DNA of 64,000 bases from Epilithonimonas sp042695135 (GTDB lineage Bacteria; Bacteroidota; Bacteroidia; Flavobacteriales; Weeksellaceae): positions 930,001-994,000 of the forward strand of contig NZ_CP170547.1 of assembly GCF_042695135.1 (NCBI RefSeq). Reading direction: 5' to 3'. This document shows, in pieces, positions 8,192 through 17,344 of this stretch. The position numbers and the translations under genes are program-made. Numbering within the stretch: position 1 is the first letter of the stretch; each line of letters opens with the position of its first letter. The notes beneath the pieces were generated by a model. The model searched no databases and was not told the DNA's origin. It saw nothing but the letters and a program-made list of their open reading frames with translations.

Positions 8192-10882
8192 ATGAAATTA
8201 AATATACTATTTAAAAGTCTGGTTTTATCACTTTCTGTGATTACAGTAATGTTTAAAGCTCAGGTAGCAGCAGAATTCAATAATTGGACTGCCAGATATT
8301 CCCCTGGAGATTACACACAATCAACAACCGCAGGGACTTGGACTGTAACAAGGGGATCAATATATCCTGCAGGGAGTTCTAGTATACCCCTGAATGGTTA
8401 TGTGGAATTAGCAACGCAGACCTCAACAGAAGCTGCAGGAACACTCGTAACACCAAGTATTCCAAAAGGAGGAGCAAAGTCAATTACAATTTTGGCAGCG
8501 GTGAGACCGGCTAATATTTCTTATACAGAGATAACAAAAATATTGATAGAAAAAAGTATCAATAATGGGACTTGGACTGCTATAAGTACATACGATGTAG
8601 TTACGCCTAAGACATTAACTGTAGAGACTTTTACTATTCCGGTTACTGATTATAGTGATAACTTAAGATTTAGAATTTCGAGAACATCCGGAAAAACAAT
8701 TTTTCTGGACAGAGTTGTAGTAAATCCTTCATTTGTTCTGTCTTCCAACACTGCCAGCGTATGTCCAAATACTCCCGTAATCTTAACCGCTCAGAGTTCT
8801 GCACCTTTTACTTATACTTGGTCAACTACCACAGGAGGAGATTTAGCACAGACTACAGGTTCTTCGGTTTCAGCAACACCAAATCAAAATGCCACTTACA
8901 CAGCAGTGGGAACTTATACTAATTCATTAGGAACGTTTACAGATACAAAAACCATTACTGTAACTACCAAAACCAGACCTACTGCAACATTATCCGGTGC
9001 TGCAACAATTGATACAGAACCAGGATTTGCCAATTTACAAGTGGCACTTACAGGAACCGGACCTTGGTCAATTACCTATTCTGCCAATGGAGCTAATCCA
9101 CAAACAATTAATGGGATTACAAATTCACCATATATCTTGACAGTTTCCCCTTCAGTTAATACAACTTATCAGCTTACGGCCGTTTCTGATGCTATCTGTA
9201 ATGGAACTTTAACAGGAACAGGAACTGTAACAGTAAACAAAACTGTATGGAGAAGTGTAGAAGGTGTTAATGGCTGGTCGAATGGAGTACCAAACACGAG
9301 CTTGAATACCTATATCTTTGAGCCTTATGTAACCAGTACAAATGGATCATTTACCGCTAACAATTTGATTATTGATAATAATGGATTATTAACTATAAGT
9401 GCTAATACTGCAATCACCGCTAGTCAATATATTAATAATATTACTGCAGACAGACTTGTTTTAGAAAGTGATGCAAACTTAATGCAGAGTTCTGCATTGG
9501 CCAATAGTGGAGATGTCACGGTGAAAAGAGTAGCTAATATGGCAAAAATGCATTACACGTTTTGGAGTTCACCGGTTTCAAATCAGAATTTATTCTCATT
9601 TTCAGATGGTGGTCTTGTAGGTGGAACGCCTAAAAATAGATTCTTTATCTACAATGAATCAAATGATTTGTTTGTAACAACAGGACTTAATGATGCCTAT
9701 AACTTCAAAACGGGACAAGGTTATGCTATCCGCGGAAAAGACAGTTATAACGCAGATTATAATAGCCCTTCAGCTTATACATTTACTTTTGCAGGTGTAC
9801 CAAACAATGGTAATCTGATTTATCAATACTTGAAATGGAGCAATGCTGCGCACGGCTATAATCTGGTTGGTAATCCTTATCCATCCAATTTAGACTTTGA
9901 TGCATTATATGATGCTAACAGTTCTTTAATTTATGGAACTGCATATTTCTGGACAAATCAGCAATATGTCCCAGGTCAGCAAGGTGGTAATTATTCTGGT
10001 TCCAATTATGCAATTTACAATAGAAGTGGAGGTGTTCCTGCAACATTCCAGGATGGCGTAGAGTCACCAACTCCTACACAATATGTAAAAGTGGGACAAG
10101 GTTTCTTGGTTCAGAGTATGAGTGGATCAAACAATCAGGCACTGCAGTTTACAAATGATATGAGAAGTTCCAATGGTTCTAGTATTTTCTTCAATAAACA
10201 AGAAGCAAAATCAAAAGACAGATATTGGCTGAATCTTAAATCACCTTCAAATATCAATAACACACTATTGGTTTCTTATGTTCAAGGTGCAACAGACGGA
10301 TATGAAAGGTTATACGATGCAGATCTACTAGTATTAGGATCAGATGCATTTTACACCATCAATGGAACTGCTAAATTAGCAATCCAAGGTAGAAAATATC
10401 CTTTGAATAGTAATGATGTGGTTACTTTAGGAGCCAAATATTTTGAAACAGGAAATTATACAATTACTCTTAAGGATGCTGAAGGATTATTCAAAACGGA
10501 TCAGGCTGTTTATTTGAAAGACAATAAATTGAATAAGTTAATCAATCTTACTTCGGACGGAGAATATACTTTTGCGGCAAGCAAAGGAATCGATGAATCA
10601 AGATTCGAAGTTATCTACCAGGATTTAGTATCTTTTGATTCCGTAAACAGATCTGCAGGTAGTGTAAGTGTGGTGAAAGACGAAGCAGAAATTGTAATTA
10701 TAGATACAAAAGAAGTTATTACAGGAGTAGAAGTTTTTGATGCATCGGGCAAATTGATTAAAACACTTTCCGGCAACAATTCTAAAGAAGTTAAACTAAG
10801 TACTTTTGGATTTGTGAAAGGAGTTTATATTTTGAAAATTAATTCCGACAAAGGGACTACAACTAAAAAAGTGATTTTATAA
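8192..10882 (+). CDS. Large secreted T9SS type A sorting-domain protein
   Basis: An 896-residue secreted protein. Residues 1-24 form a signal peptide ending around FKAQ. Residues about 180-360 contain Ig/PKD-like beta repeats rich in Thr (CPNTPVILTAQS, TDTKTITVTT). A middle region of 500-700 has FWSSPVSN, GNPYPSNLD and GYAIRGKDS, seen in many Flavobacteriia surface proteins. The last 80 residues (GVEVFDASGKLIKTL to GVYILKINSDKG) are the T9SS type A sorting domain, so export across the outer membrane and surface attachment are expected. No catalytic motif was recognised. It is co-directional with the glycan genes and is followed by a terminator. Confidence 0.88.
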   Translation: MKLNILFKSLVLSLSVITVMFKAQVAAEFNNWTARYSPGDYTQSTTAGTWTVTRGSIYPAGSSSIPLNGYVELATQTSTEAAGTLVTPSIPKGGAKSITILAAVRPANISYTEITKILIEKSINNGTWTAISTYDVVTPKTLTVETFTIPVTDYSDNLRFRISRTSGKTIFLDRVVVNPSFVLSSNTASVCPNTPVILTAQSSAPFTYTWSTTTGGDLAQTTGSSVSATPNQNATYTAVGTYTNSLGTFTDTKTITVTTKTRPTATLSGAATIDTEPGFANLQVALTGTGPWSITYSANGANPQTINGITNSPYILTVSPSVNTTYQLTAVSDAICNGTLTGTGTVTVNKTVWRSVEGVNGWSNGVPNTSLNTYIFEPYVTSTNGSFTANNLIIDNNGLLTISANTAITASQYINNITADRLVLESDANLMQSSALANSGDVTVKRVANMAKMHYTFWSSPVSNQNLFSFSDGGLVGGTPKNRFFIYNESNDLFVTTGLNDAYNFKTGQGYAIRGKDSYNADYNSPSAYTFTFAGVPNNGNLIYQYLKWSNAAHGYNLVGNPYPSNLDFDALYDANSSLIYGTAYFWTNQQYVPGQQGGNYSGSNYAIYNRSGGVPATFQDGVESPTPTQYVKVGQGFLVQSMSGSNNQALQFTNDMRSSNGSSIFFNKQEAKSKDRYWLNLKSPSNINNTLLVSYVQGATDGYERLYDADLLVLGSDAFYTINGTAKLAIQGRKYPLNSNDVVTLGAKYFETGNYTITLKDAEGLFKTDQAVYLKDNKLNKLINLTSDGEYTFAASKGIDESRFEVIYQDLVSFDSVNRSAGSVSVVKDEAEIVIIDTKEVITGVEVFDASGKLIKTLSGNNSKEVKLSTFGFVKGVYILKINSDKGTTTKKVIL

Positions 10883-10907
10883 ATCACCATTAAAATATTC
10901 AAATTTA

Positions 10908-10935
10908 AAGTCAACCTAAAAAAGGTTGACTTTTT
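10908..10935 (+). terminator. Rho-independent terminator after T9SS gene
   Basis: The 10-base stem AAGTCAACCT / AGGTTGACTT has a five-base A loop and is followed by six T. It lies 26 bases after the stop codon and ends the polysaccharide/T9SS transcription unit. Confidence 0.9.
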
Positions 10936-11033
10936 TATTTAGCAAATAAAAGTATATATTTTTAGATATTCCATTTACGCAGAATCTTCATTAATAAGTA
11001 TTAGACTAAGTTTTGTAAGGCATACTTTCTAAA

Positions 11034-11048
11034 TGGCACAAGGTTTGT
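11034..11048 (+). promoter_or_regulatory. Candidate sigma-54 (-24/-12) promoter
   Basis: TGGCACAAGGTTTGT matches the sigma-54 layout TGGCAC-N5-TTG(C/T), with GG and GT separated by 10 bases. It lies 42 bases before the ATG of the outer-membrane barrel gene. The -12 element has GT instead of GC. No TAnnTTTG housekeeping box was obvious nearby. Confidence 0.5.
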
Positions 11049-11089
11049 AAAATGAAGAAAAGATAATTATTAACGAAAAATTTGAACAT

Positions 11090-11680
11090 ATGAAAAAATT
11101 ATTATTAGGAGCATTCGTAATTGGCGCAGGATTATTCTCCACTGCAAATGCTCAGATACAAGAAGGAAACTGGATGGTAGGAAGTAGTATCGTTGCAAGT
11201 AATTTTGGTCTTAATACTGGTGCTGGATATAATATTGCTTTACAGCCAAAGGCAGCTTATTTTATAAAGGATAATGTAGCCTTAGGAGCTTATGTTGATC
11301 TTGGGATCAGTAAAGCTACAAAAGGAAGCCCGACAGCTTTCGATTACGGAGTTGGCGCTTTGGGAAGATATTATATTTCTCCAGGAGAAGCAGGTGTAGA
11401 TAATCTTCTTAATCACGGACGTTGGTTCTTCGAAGGTAATGTAGGTGTTGGAGGATATTCTGTTGAGGATGGCCCTTCTACAACCGGCCTTGATTTCGGA
11501 GTTGGTCCTGGTTATTCTTACTTTATTACGCCAAATATCGGTCTAGAAGGTTTAGTAAAATATAAAGGCAGAGCTGGATTTGGTAATGAAGGTCTTAACT
11601 CCAACATTACATTCAACGTTGGTTTAAGTATTTATCTGCCGACTTCTCACGCAAAGAGAATTGCGGAAGACGCTAAATAA
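11090..11680 (+). CDS. Outer-membrane beta-barrel protein (small porin-like)
   Basis: A 196-residue protein. Signal peptide of 21 residues (MKKLLLGAFVIGAGLFSTANA) then alternating hydrophobic strands with Gly/aromatic residues (VGVGGYSVED, GVGPGYSYFITPNIGLEGLVKYKG) typical of an 8-stranded outer-membrane barrel. The last residues are charged rather than ending in Phe. It probably sits in the outer membrane, but cargo or ligand is unknown. It is preceded by a possible sigma-54 promoter and closed by its own terminator, so it is likely monocistronic. Confidence 0.8.
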   Translation: MKKLLLGAFVIGAGLFSTANAQIQEGNWMVGSSIVASNFGLNTGAGYNIALQPKAAYFIKDNVALGAYVDLGISKATKGSPTAFDYGVGALGRYYISPGEAGVDNLLNHGRWFFEGNVGVGGYSVEDGPSTTGLDFGVGPGYSYFITPNIGLEGLVKYKGRAGFGNEGLNSNITFNVGLSIYLPTSHAKRIAEDAK

Positions 11681-11700
11681 AATAGAACTACATATACAAT

Positions 11701-11727
11701 AAAACCGACATTTTGTCGGTTTTTTTA
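11701..11727 (+). terminator. Rho-independent terminator after barrel gene
   Basis: Stem AAACCGACA / TGTCGGTTT with a TTT(T) loop and seven T, 21 bases after the barrel stop codon. MscS starts only 14 bases further on. Confidence 0.9.
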
Positions 11728-11740
11728 TTAATATCGCGTT

Positions 11741-12601
11741 ATGGAATATTTACAAACAGTTTACGCCGTTTTAGAAAGATGGTACATAAAATTTGCAGAA
11801 TTAACACCTAGATTAATCGTAGGAATCCTGATATTTTTATTTTTCCTTACGACAAGCACTTACCTCAGCAGATGGTCTGTAAAACTCTTTCACAAACTCT
11901 TCCCGAAAACAAAAAACGATTCTGTCGTTACCCTCATTTCAATTTTCAAATTTCTGATCATCTTGATGGGAACTTTCATCGCATTAGAGGTTATGGGATT
12001 CAGCGGATTTTTTATTAAGTTTTTAGGAAGTCTGGGAGTTGCCGGTGTTATTGCCGGTGTTGCTCTGAAAGACCTTGTGTCGAGTATGTTTTCCGGAATG
12101 CTTGTTGGAGTGGACAAAGCCTTTAAAATCGGGGATTATGTAACAATCGGAGGCAATTCCGGAACGGTTCAGGATATTGGATTGCTTACTACAAAGCTGA
12201 TAACCGATGATGGAAAAAAAGTTTACATCCCGAATCAGATCATTTTTAATGCGCCCTTCTTCAATGTAACAGCATCGCCGCAGCGTAGAATTATACTGGA
12301 TTTCGAAATTCCTGTGGGTGAAGATATACAAAAGGCAAAAGCAGCAATTCTCGATGAAATTAAATCTCTGGAACACGTTGATAAAACGGATACAACGGAA
12401 GTTCTCTTTACCAATGTAAAACAAGGCGTTTTCAATCTTCAGGTCAAATTCTGGCTGGAGCAGGGCAATAATTTTGGAAATCTGAAAAGCGATGCTATCA
12501 TGCGGATTAATGAAAGACTGATGAAAGAAGGTGTCAATCTGGTAACGCCAACCAGCATTAATCTTACAACTGCTGATTCTTCAAATTCCTCAAAAGATTA
12601 A
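11741..12601 (+). CDS. Mechanosensitive ion channel, MscS family
   Basis: A 286-residue inner-membrane channel close to E. coli MscS length. Three hydrophobic helices occupy residues 20-115. The pore-lining TM3 is glycine/alanine rich (FLGSLGVAGVIAGVALKDL), followed by the beta-domain signature FKIGDYVTIGG-SGTVQDIGLLTT and VYIPNQI-F. MscS channels open on hypo-osmotic shock to release solutes. The C-terminal Ser-rich tail (TTADSSNSSKD) is probably cytoplasmic. The ATG follows a terminator closely. It is convergent with sucC and shares a bidirectional terminator. Confidence 0.95.
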   Translation: MEYLQTVYAVLERWYIKFAELTPRLIVGILIFLFFLTTSTYLSRWSVKLFHKLFPKTKNDSVVTLISIFKFLIILMGTFIALEVMGFSGFFIKFLGSLGVAGVIAGVALKDLVSSMFSGMLVGVDKAFKIGDYVTIGGNSGTVQDIGLLTTKLITDDGKKVYIPNQIIFNAPFFNVTASPQRRIILDFEIPVGEDIQKAKAAILDEIKSLEHVDKTDTTEVLFTNVKQGVFNLQVKFWLEQGNNFGNLKSDAIMRINERLMKEGVNLVTPTSINLTTADSSNSSKD

Positions 12602-12618
12602 ATCAATATAAAATAAAA

Positions 12619-12650
12619 ATGCCCTTGAAAATCTTCAGGGGCATTTTTTT
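12619..12650. terminator. Bidirectional terminator between MscS and sucC
   Basis: Hairpin built from AATGCCC...TTGAA and TTCAGGGGCATT with a T run on the + side and an A run on the left, so it can serve both convergent genes. Confidence 0.85.
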
Positions 12651-12668
12651 ATAGTGGAGTTCTGTCTA

Positions 12669-13862
12669 TTAATTAGCAAGAACTTCTTTTACTTTGTTTG
12701 CAGCCTCATCCAAAGTAATTGCAGAATGAACAGGAAGTCCAGAGTCGTCAATTAATTTTTTAGCTTCTACAGCGTTGGTTCCTTGTAATCTTACGATCAA
12801 CGGAACAGGAAGGCTTCCCATTGCGTGATAAGCATCTACAACACCTTGTGCAACTCTGTCACATCTTACGATTCCTCCGAAGATGTTGATCAGGATTGCT
12901 TTTACGTTCGGATCTCTCAAGATAATTCCGAAAGCCGTTTGTACTCTTTGTGCATCAGCAGTTCCACCAACGTCCAGGAAGTTTGCAGGATTTCCTCCGG
13001 ATAATTTGATGATATCCATAGTCGCCATTGCAAGACCAGCTCCGTTTACCATACAAGCTACGTTACCGTCCAGTTTTACGAAGTTAAGACCAGCTTCACC
13101 AGCTTCTACGTCCAATGGATCCTCTTCTCTTGTATCTCTTAGTTCAGCAAGATCTTTGTGACGGAACAATGCGTTATCGTCCAAAGTTACTTTTGCATCT
13201 ACAGCAATAATTTTGTTATCAGAAGTTTTAAGAACCGGATTGATCTCGAAAAGAGAAGCATCAATTCCGATGTAAGCATTGTAAAGAGATGCAATGAATT
13301 TTGTGAATTCTTTGAAAGCATTCCCTTCAAGACCAAGTCCGAAAGCAATTTTTCTAGCCTGGAAACCTTGCAATCCGTAAGCCGCATCGATCACTTCTTT
13401 GTGGATCAAATGTGGCGTTACTTCTGCAACGTGCTCGATGTCCATACCACCTTCTGTAGAATATACGATCGTGTTTTTTCCTAAAGCTCTGTCCAGAAGG
13501 ATAGAAACATAAAATTCTTTAGTTTCTGTTTCTCCCGGATAATATACATCTTCAGCTACCAAAACAGAATGTACTTTTTTACCTTCAGCAGAAGTCTGAG
13601 GTGTGATCAATTGCATTCCAATGATGTTTCCAGCGTTTTCTTTAAGTTTTTCCATATTTGGAGAGAACTTTACACCGCCGCCTTTTCCTCTACCACCGGC
13701 GTGGATCTGAGCTTTTACCACCCAAGCCTGCGCTCCGGTTTCAGCAGTAAGTTTTTCGGCAGCAGACACCGCTTCGTCCACATTGTTTGCAACAAAACCA
13801 CGTTGGATATTAACCCCGTATTTTGCTAAAATCTCTTTTGATTGATACTCGTGAAGATTCAT
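12669..13862 (-). CDS. sucC: Succinyl-CoA ligase (ADP-forming) beta subunit
   Basis: A full-length 397-residue protein. The start MNLHEYQSKEILAKYGV is the diagnostic SucC N-terminus; an ATP-grasp domain follows with VKAQIHAGGRGKGGGVK, then a C-terminal CoA-ligase flavodoxin-like domain with NGAGLAMATMDIIK, GGNPANFLDVGG and INIFGGIVRCD. It forms succinate plus ATP from succinyl-CoA in the TCA cycle together with SucD, which is not in the window. The gene stands alone, convergent with mscS, with its own candidate promoter. Confidence 0.98.
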   Translation of the reverse strand: MNLHEYQSKEILAKYGVNIQRGFVANNVDEAVSAAEKLTAETGAQAWVVKAQIHAGGRGKGGGVKFSPNMEKLKENAGNIIGMQLITPQTSAEGKKVHSVLVAEDVYYPGETETKEFYVSILLDRALGKNTIVYSTEGGMDIEHVAEVTPHLIHKEVIDAAYGLQGFQARKIAFGLGLEGNAFKEFTKFIASLYNAYIGIDASLFEINPVLKTSDNKIIAVDAKVTLDDNALFRHKDLAELRDTREEDPLDVEAGEAGLNFVKLDGNVACMVNGAGLAMATMDIIKLSGGNPANFLDVGGTADAQRVQTAFGIILRDPNVKAILINIFGGIVRCDRVAQGVVDAYHAMGSLPVPLIVRLQGTNAVEAKKLIDDSGLPVHSAITLDEAANKVKEVLAN

Positions 13863-13901
13863 AATATATTATTGATTAATTTTTAGATTTTATAAGATTC
13901 A

Positions 13902-13909
13902 CAAATTTA
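13902..13909 (-). promoter_or_regulatory. Candidate -7 promoter element for sucC
   Basis: On the minus strand TAAATTTG matches the Bacteroidota -7 element TAnnTTTG, 40 bases before the sucC ATG. A clear TTTG -33 element was not found. Confidence 0.45.
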
Positions 13910-14003
13910 AGAAAAAGTGACGAATTACATTACATAAATGTCTGATTGAAATCAGTTTTAGGAATATGATGTTTTTTAGTATCAAATCAAAAGTTGTTCT
14001 GTA

Positions 14004-14720
14004 TTAATGTTTTATCAAATCAACAATATAACCCAAAGCAAAAATAGCAAGAGCAAAAGTCTGCATTCCCAAAATATAAGAAAGTATTGCCTTGGGATAA
14101 TTGATGATTTTTTTCCGGTCATAGAAGTCAACAATTGCCCACGAACAATAGAGAATTCCAATCCAGCCGGCAACTTTCATCACGTGAAAATGTGTCAAAC
14201 CTTCTACAATCACGAATACTGAATAGATCAACATCCCAACGCCCATTACAAAACAAAGCAAAATCAAAATTTCAAAAAAATTATAATCATATTTTCTGAA
14301 AAATAACTTCAGCCAAGGTGCAATGCATATTCCCATAATGATATTCGCATACCCATAATGACCTTGCATCCAGTCATTAATAGAGTTGAAAGCTGAGCCT
14401 CTTTTACCTTCGACCTTTACATAACTTTGTTCAATATGAAAATAATGATCAATTAACGTATAAATCAGCGAGCAGACAATAATGAAAATAATAGGTTTTA
14501 CGAGTCTGTTTCTATTCTCAGAAAAGAATTCTCTCACGCTTTTTCCAGGCCTGATGAGCAATTCTTTGATTGTATAGAAAATTCCTCTGTCAAGGTGCAG
14601 GACGTGTTCTATCTCGTGTTGGATATAATGAGAATCGATGCGTTTTAAAGTTGCAGGTTGCCCACAATTCGAACAGAATTTTCCGGTTAAATCTTGGTTA
14701 CAGTTTTTACAATTTTCCAT
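14004..14720 (-). CDS. DUF3667 domain membrane protein with N-terminal zinc ribbon
   Basis: A 238-residue protein. The first 22 residues hold a double CxxC zinc ribbon (CKNCNQDL...CSNCGQ). Then comes the DUF3667 segment HEIEHVLHLDRGIFYTIKELL-RPG, followed by about five hydrophobic helices. Such proteins are common in Flavobacteriia and have no assigned function. The gene is last in a minus-strand run beginning with HMG-CoA reductase, 17 bases after the DUF423 gene. Location would be the inner membrane. Confidence 0.88.
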   Translation of the reverse strand: MENCKNCNQDLTGKFCSNCGQPATLKRIDSHYIQHEIEHVLHLDRGIFYTIKELLIRPGKSVREFFSENRNRLVKPIIFIIVCSLIYTLIDHYFHIEQSYVKVEGKRGSAFNSINDWMQGHYGYANIIMGICIAPWLKLFFRKYDYNFFEILILLCFVMGVGMLIYSVFVIVEGLTHFHVMKVAGWIGILYCSWAIVDFYDRKKIINYPKAILSYILGMQTFALAIFALGYIVDLIKH

Positions 14721-14737
14721 TAAAAAAATGATAAAAA

Positions 14738-15124
14738 TTAAAACTTAGTTTTGGCGAAATACCAGATCAACATTCCCCAGCTGATAATCATAAACAAGCC
14801 GCCAAGCGGTGTGATTGGTCCGAGGAATTTTAGATTAATACCCCAAACATCCTGAAAACTCAAGAAATAAATGCTAACTGAAAACAGAAAGGTTCCCGCA
14901 ATCATAAGAATGGAAATCCATTTCTCAGAGGTCGTTTCGAATTTCAGAATATAACCGACAATCAATAAAAAGAAAGCCGCGTAAATCTGATATCTAACGC
15001 CGGTTTCAAAACTCTCCAATCTTTCTACAGATAATATTTTTTTGAAGGCGTGCGCACCAAATGCACCAAGAACTACAGATAGCAAACCGTAGATTCCGCC
15101 GATGATTAAAGTAAAGTTTTTCAT
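14738..15124 (-). CDS. DUF423 family small membrane protein (YwdK/YgdD-like)
   Basis: A 128-residue protein with four hydrophobic helices. GGIYGLLSVVLGAFGAHAFK near the N-terminus and PLGGLFMIISWGMLIW near the C-terminus are the DUF423 hallmarks. The family is widespread; physiological role is not established. It lies 6 bases after the secreted hypothetical gene (15131-15775) and 17 bases before DUF3667, consistent with co-transcription. Confidence 0.92.
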   Translation of the reverse strand: MKNFTLIIGGIYGLLSVVLGAFGAHAFKKILSVERLESFETGVRYQIYAAFFLLIVGYILKFETTSEKWISILMIAGTFLFSVSIYFLSFQDVWGINLKFLGPITPLGGLFMIISWGMLIWYFAKTKF

Positions 15125-15130
15125 ATTATT

Positions 15131-15775
15131 TTATTCGAATTTTAAAGTTAAAGGAATTATAAAGTTGGCAGGTCTTATCCAGTTTTCATCAAATATCGGT
15201 TTTATGTGTTTGTCAAGAGAATAAATCAAAAGACTCGTATAAAGATTCATTTCCTCATCTTCGCCTGTACAGATTATATTTTTTAATTTTCCATCAGAGT
15301 CTAATACAAGATTTATTTTAGTTCTTAAAGTTGAATCAAAAGGAGCATCAATATAATCTTCATTAAAATTGATAATCAAATCGTTTCTAATGTCGGTAAC
15401 TTGAGATTTCACCAAATCAAAATTTGTTTCAAACTCGGTGTTGTTTTGATTAGTAAAAGTTTTGGCACCAACTAGAGGATTGTTTGCTTCTGTTCGTTTT
15501 AAAAGCGATTTTAATGCAGCTATTTTTGCAGATTGATGTTTCTGCTTTTCATTTAAAAATAGTGAATAATCATCACGATATTCCTTTGTCTGTTCTAGTT
15601 CCTTGAAGTTTGTCTTTTCGTATTTTCCTAAAATCTTGTCTTTCGAAATTGTACAGTTTTCACTGTAATTTTTATAGATGGTTTCAATTTCTTTAGCTAC
15701 GAGATTATTCGTTGTTTGGGAGAAAGAACTTAAAGAAAGAAATATTGCAACAATTAAAAGAAATTTATTTTTCAT
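15131..15775 (-). CDS. Secreted hypothetical protein, TonB-C-like tail
   Basis: A 214-residue protein with a cleavable signal peptide (MKNKFLLIVAIFLSLSSFSQ). The mature part is rich in Lys/Glu helices (residues 25-110) and has a C-terminal beta region with FDSTLRTKINLVLDSDGKLKNI and PANFIIPLTLKFE. That tail resembles the TonB C-terminal-like fold found in many Bacteroidota periplasmic proteins, but the match is weak. It is located between a 56-aa membrane protein and DUF423 in one transcription unit. No function can be assigned. Confidence 0.75.
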   Translation of the reverse strand: MKNKFLLIVAIFLSLSSFSQTTNNLVAKEIETIYKNYSENCTISKDKILGKYEKTNFKELEQTKEYRDDYSLFLNEKQKHQSAKIAALKSLLKRTEANNPLVGAKTFTNQNNTEFETNFDLVKSQVTDIRNDLIINFNEDYIDAPFDSTLRTKINLVLDSDGKLKNIICTGEDEEMNLYTSLLIYSLDKHIKPIFDENWIRPANFIIPLTLKFE

Positions 15776-15781
15776 AATTTT

Positions 15782-15952
15782 TTATAATTCTCCTTTTTGA
15801 TACAAAATAATAAGCTTCCCTGCAATAGTTAATAATCCCAAGATAATAAACAGCCACGAAAATCTCTTGGCACCTGCAAATCCCGGATCTTTTGTAAATC
15901 TTAAAAAGATTCCAAAAATCAGGATGAAAGCTGAAAGTAAAATTCCAAACAT
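15782..15952 (-). CDS. Small two-helix membrane protein (56 aa)
   Basis: A short gene read directly from the minus strand: it begins MFGILLSAFILIFGIFLRFT, has a basic loop KDPGFAGAKRFS, a second helix LFIILGLLTIAGKLIILY, and ends QKGEL before TAA. Its start lies 4 bases after the HMG-CoA reductase stop and its stop lies 6 bases before the next ATG, with AAAAGGAGA-like purines upstream of that ATG. The tight packing and two clean helices argue it is real. No family was recognised; an inner-membrane location is inferred. Confidence 0.75.
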   Translation of the reverse strand: MFGILLSAFILIFGIFLRFTKDPGFAGAKRFSWLFIILGLLTIAGKLIILYQKGEL

Positions 15953-15956
15953 AATT

Positions 15957-17285
15957 TTATTTGTTTCTCAATTTCTCCAATTCCGAAGTCACCTCGTGAT
16001 GACTCACCGTTTTGTCTTTGAAGTAAGTTACAAAATGTTGTTTCTCCTCTTCCGTCGCACCAAATTGATTCAAGATATTGAAAAGATGCATTTTCATATG
16101 ACCTTTCTGAATTCCTGTCGTCACCAAAGAACGAAGCGCTCCAAAATTCTGCGCCAATCCCGAAACCGCCAAGATACTCATCAATTCCTGAGCAGATGGT
16201 TTTCCAAGAAGAGCCAAAGAGAATTTTACCAAAGGATGAAGATTCGTCAATCCGCCAACTACACCAACCGAAATCGGCAGATCAATCCAAAACCTAAATA
16301 TCCCATTATCCGTTGTACAATGCGTCAACGAAGAATATTTTCCGTTTCTCGCCGCATAAGCGTGTGCGCAAGCTTCTGTTGCACGGAAATCATTTCCTGT
16401 CGCAATTACAACTGCATCCACACCATTCATAATCCCTTTGTTGTGAGTTGTCGCTCTGTAAGGTTCGATTTCTGCAATCGTCACCGCACGTTTGAATTTC
16501 CACGCAAATTCTTCGTTGGAAATCCCGCTGTCGTCCTTCAAATCTTCAATTTTGCAAGAAACTTCGGCTCTTACGATGCAATCCGGCGTGTAATTGGAAA
16601 GGATATTCATCACAATCTGCAACGAATCTTTTTCTTCCTGAGAGAAACTTCCTTCCTTCGCAACTTCTTCCTTCAAAGTTTTCCCGAACTGTTCCAGACA
16701 AGAATTAATGAAATTCGCACCCATAGAATCTACAGTGTCAAAACTCGCTTTCAGCTGGAAATAATCTTCCAGTTCAGCCGTTTTGTCGATGAGTTTGATA
16801 TTCAGGATTCCGCCGCCACGGTTGCGCATATTTTTGGTAATATCTTCCGTTGCTTCCAACAGTTTTTTCTTCAGTTTAAAATTGAAAAAATGAAGCAGTT
16901 TATGAGTCTCGGTTTTGAAGATAAAATGCGTGTGACCCAGTTTTTCTGTATTGATAATCGTTGTTTTGAAACCGCCTTTGTCGATCCAGAATTTTGCCGC
17001 TTTACTCGCTGCTGCCACCACCGAACTTTCTTCAACTGCCATTGGAAGAGCTAAAAGTTTCCCGTCAATCAGGAAGTTTGGAGCAATTCCGTAAGGCATA
17101 TAAAAGTTAGAAATCGTGTTTTCAGAAAACTCGTCGTGCATTTTTTGCAGGCTGGCATCGTTGTTCCAATATTGCTGCAGAATCTGCTCGTAACTTCTGT
17201 CGTTGCTTAGATATTCGCTGATCAGCCAATCGATTTTTCTTTGTTTGGAAAGTTTTGAAAATCCTTCAACAGGTTGATGGTTCAT
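15957..17285 (-). CDS. mvaA: Hydroxymethylglutaryl-CoA reductase, class II-like
   Basis: A 442-residue HMG-CoA reductase. Catalytic features: E85/E86 in PMAVEESSVVAAASKAA, the DSMGAN dinucleotide motif at 186-191 (DAMGAN in relatives), Lys283 in HNKGIMNG, and the catalytic His396 in GIQKGHMKMH. The length and lack of a membrane domain fit the bacterial class II enzyme. Flavobacteriia use the mevalonate route to isoprenoids, so the enzyme probably reduces HMG-CoA to mevalonate in synthesis, although class II enzymes in some bacteria degrade mevalonate. It leads a five-gene minus-strand run and is divergent from the deaminase remnant. Confidence 0.95.
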   Translation of the reverse strand: MNHQPVEGFSKLSKQRKIDWLISEYLSNDRSYEQILQQYWNNDASLQKMHDEFSENTISNFYMPYGIAPNFLIDGKLLALPMAVEESSVVAAASKAAKFWIDKGGFKTTIINTEKLGHTHFIFKTETHKLLHFFNFKLKKKLLEATEDITKNMRNRGGGILNIKLIDKTAELEDYFQLKASFDTVDSMGANFINSCLEQFGKTLKEEVAKEGSFSQEEKDSLQIVMNILSNYTPDCIVRAEVSCKIEDLKDDSGISNEEFAWKFKRAVTIAEIEPYRATTHNKGIMNGVDAVVIATGNDFRATEACAHAYAARNGKYSSLTHCTTDNGIFRFWIDLPISVGVVGGLTNLHPLVKFSLALLGKPSAQELMSILAVSGLAQNFGALRSLVTTGIQKGHMKMHLFNILNQFGATEEEKQHFVTYFKDKTVSHHEVTSELEKLRNK

Positions 17286-17344
17286 AGGAAAATTTTATGT
17301 TTGTAAAGATAAGGATTTTGGGAGATTGTGATGGGATTGGTTTG

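Noticed and set aside
15867..17054. 395-codon open frame on the plus strand
   Set aside because: It lies antisense to the well-supported HMG-CoA reductase gene and has the Arg/Phe/His-rich composition of a shadow frame.
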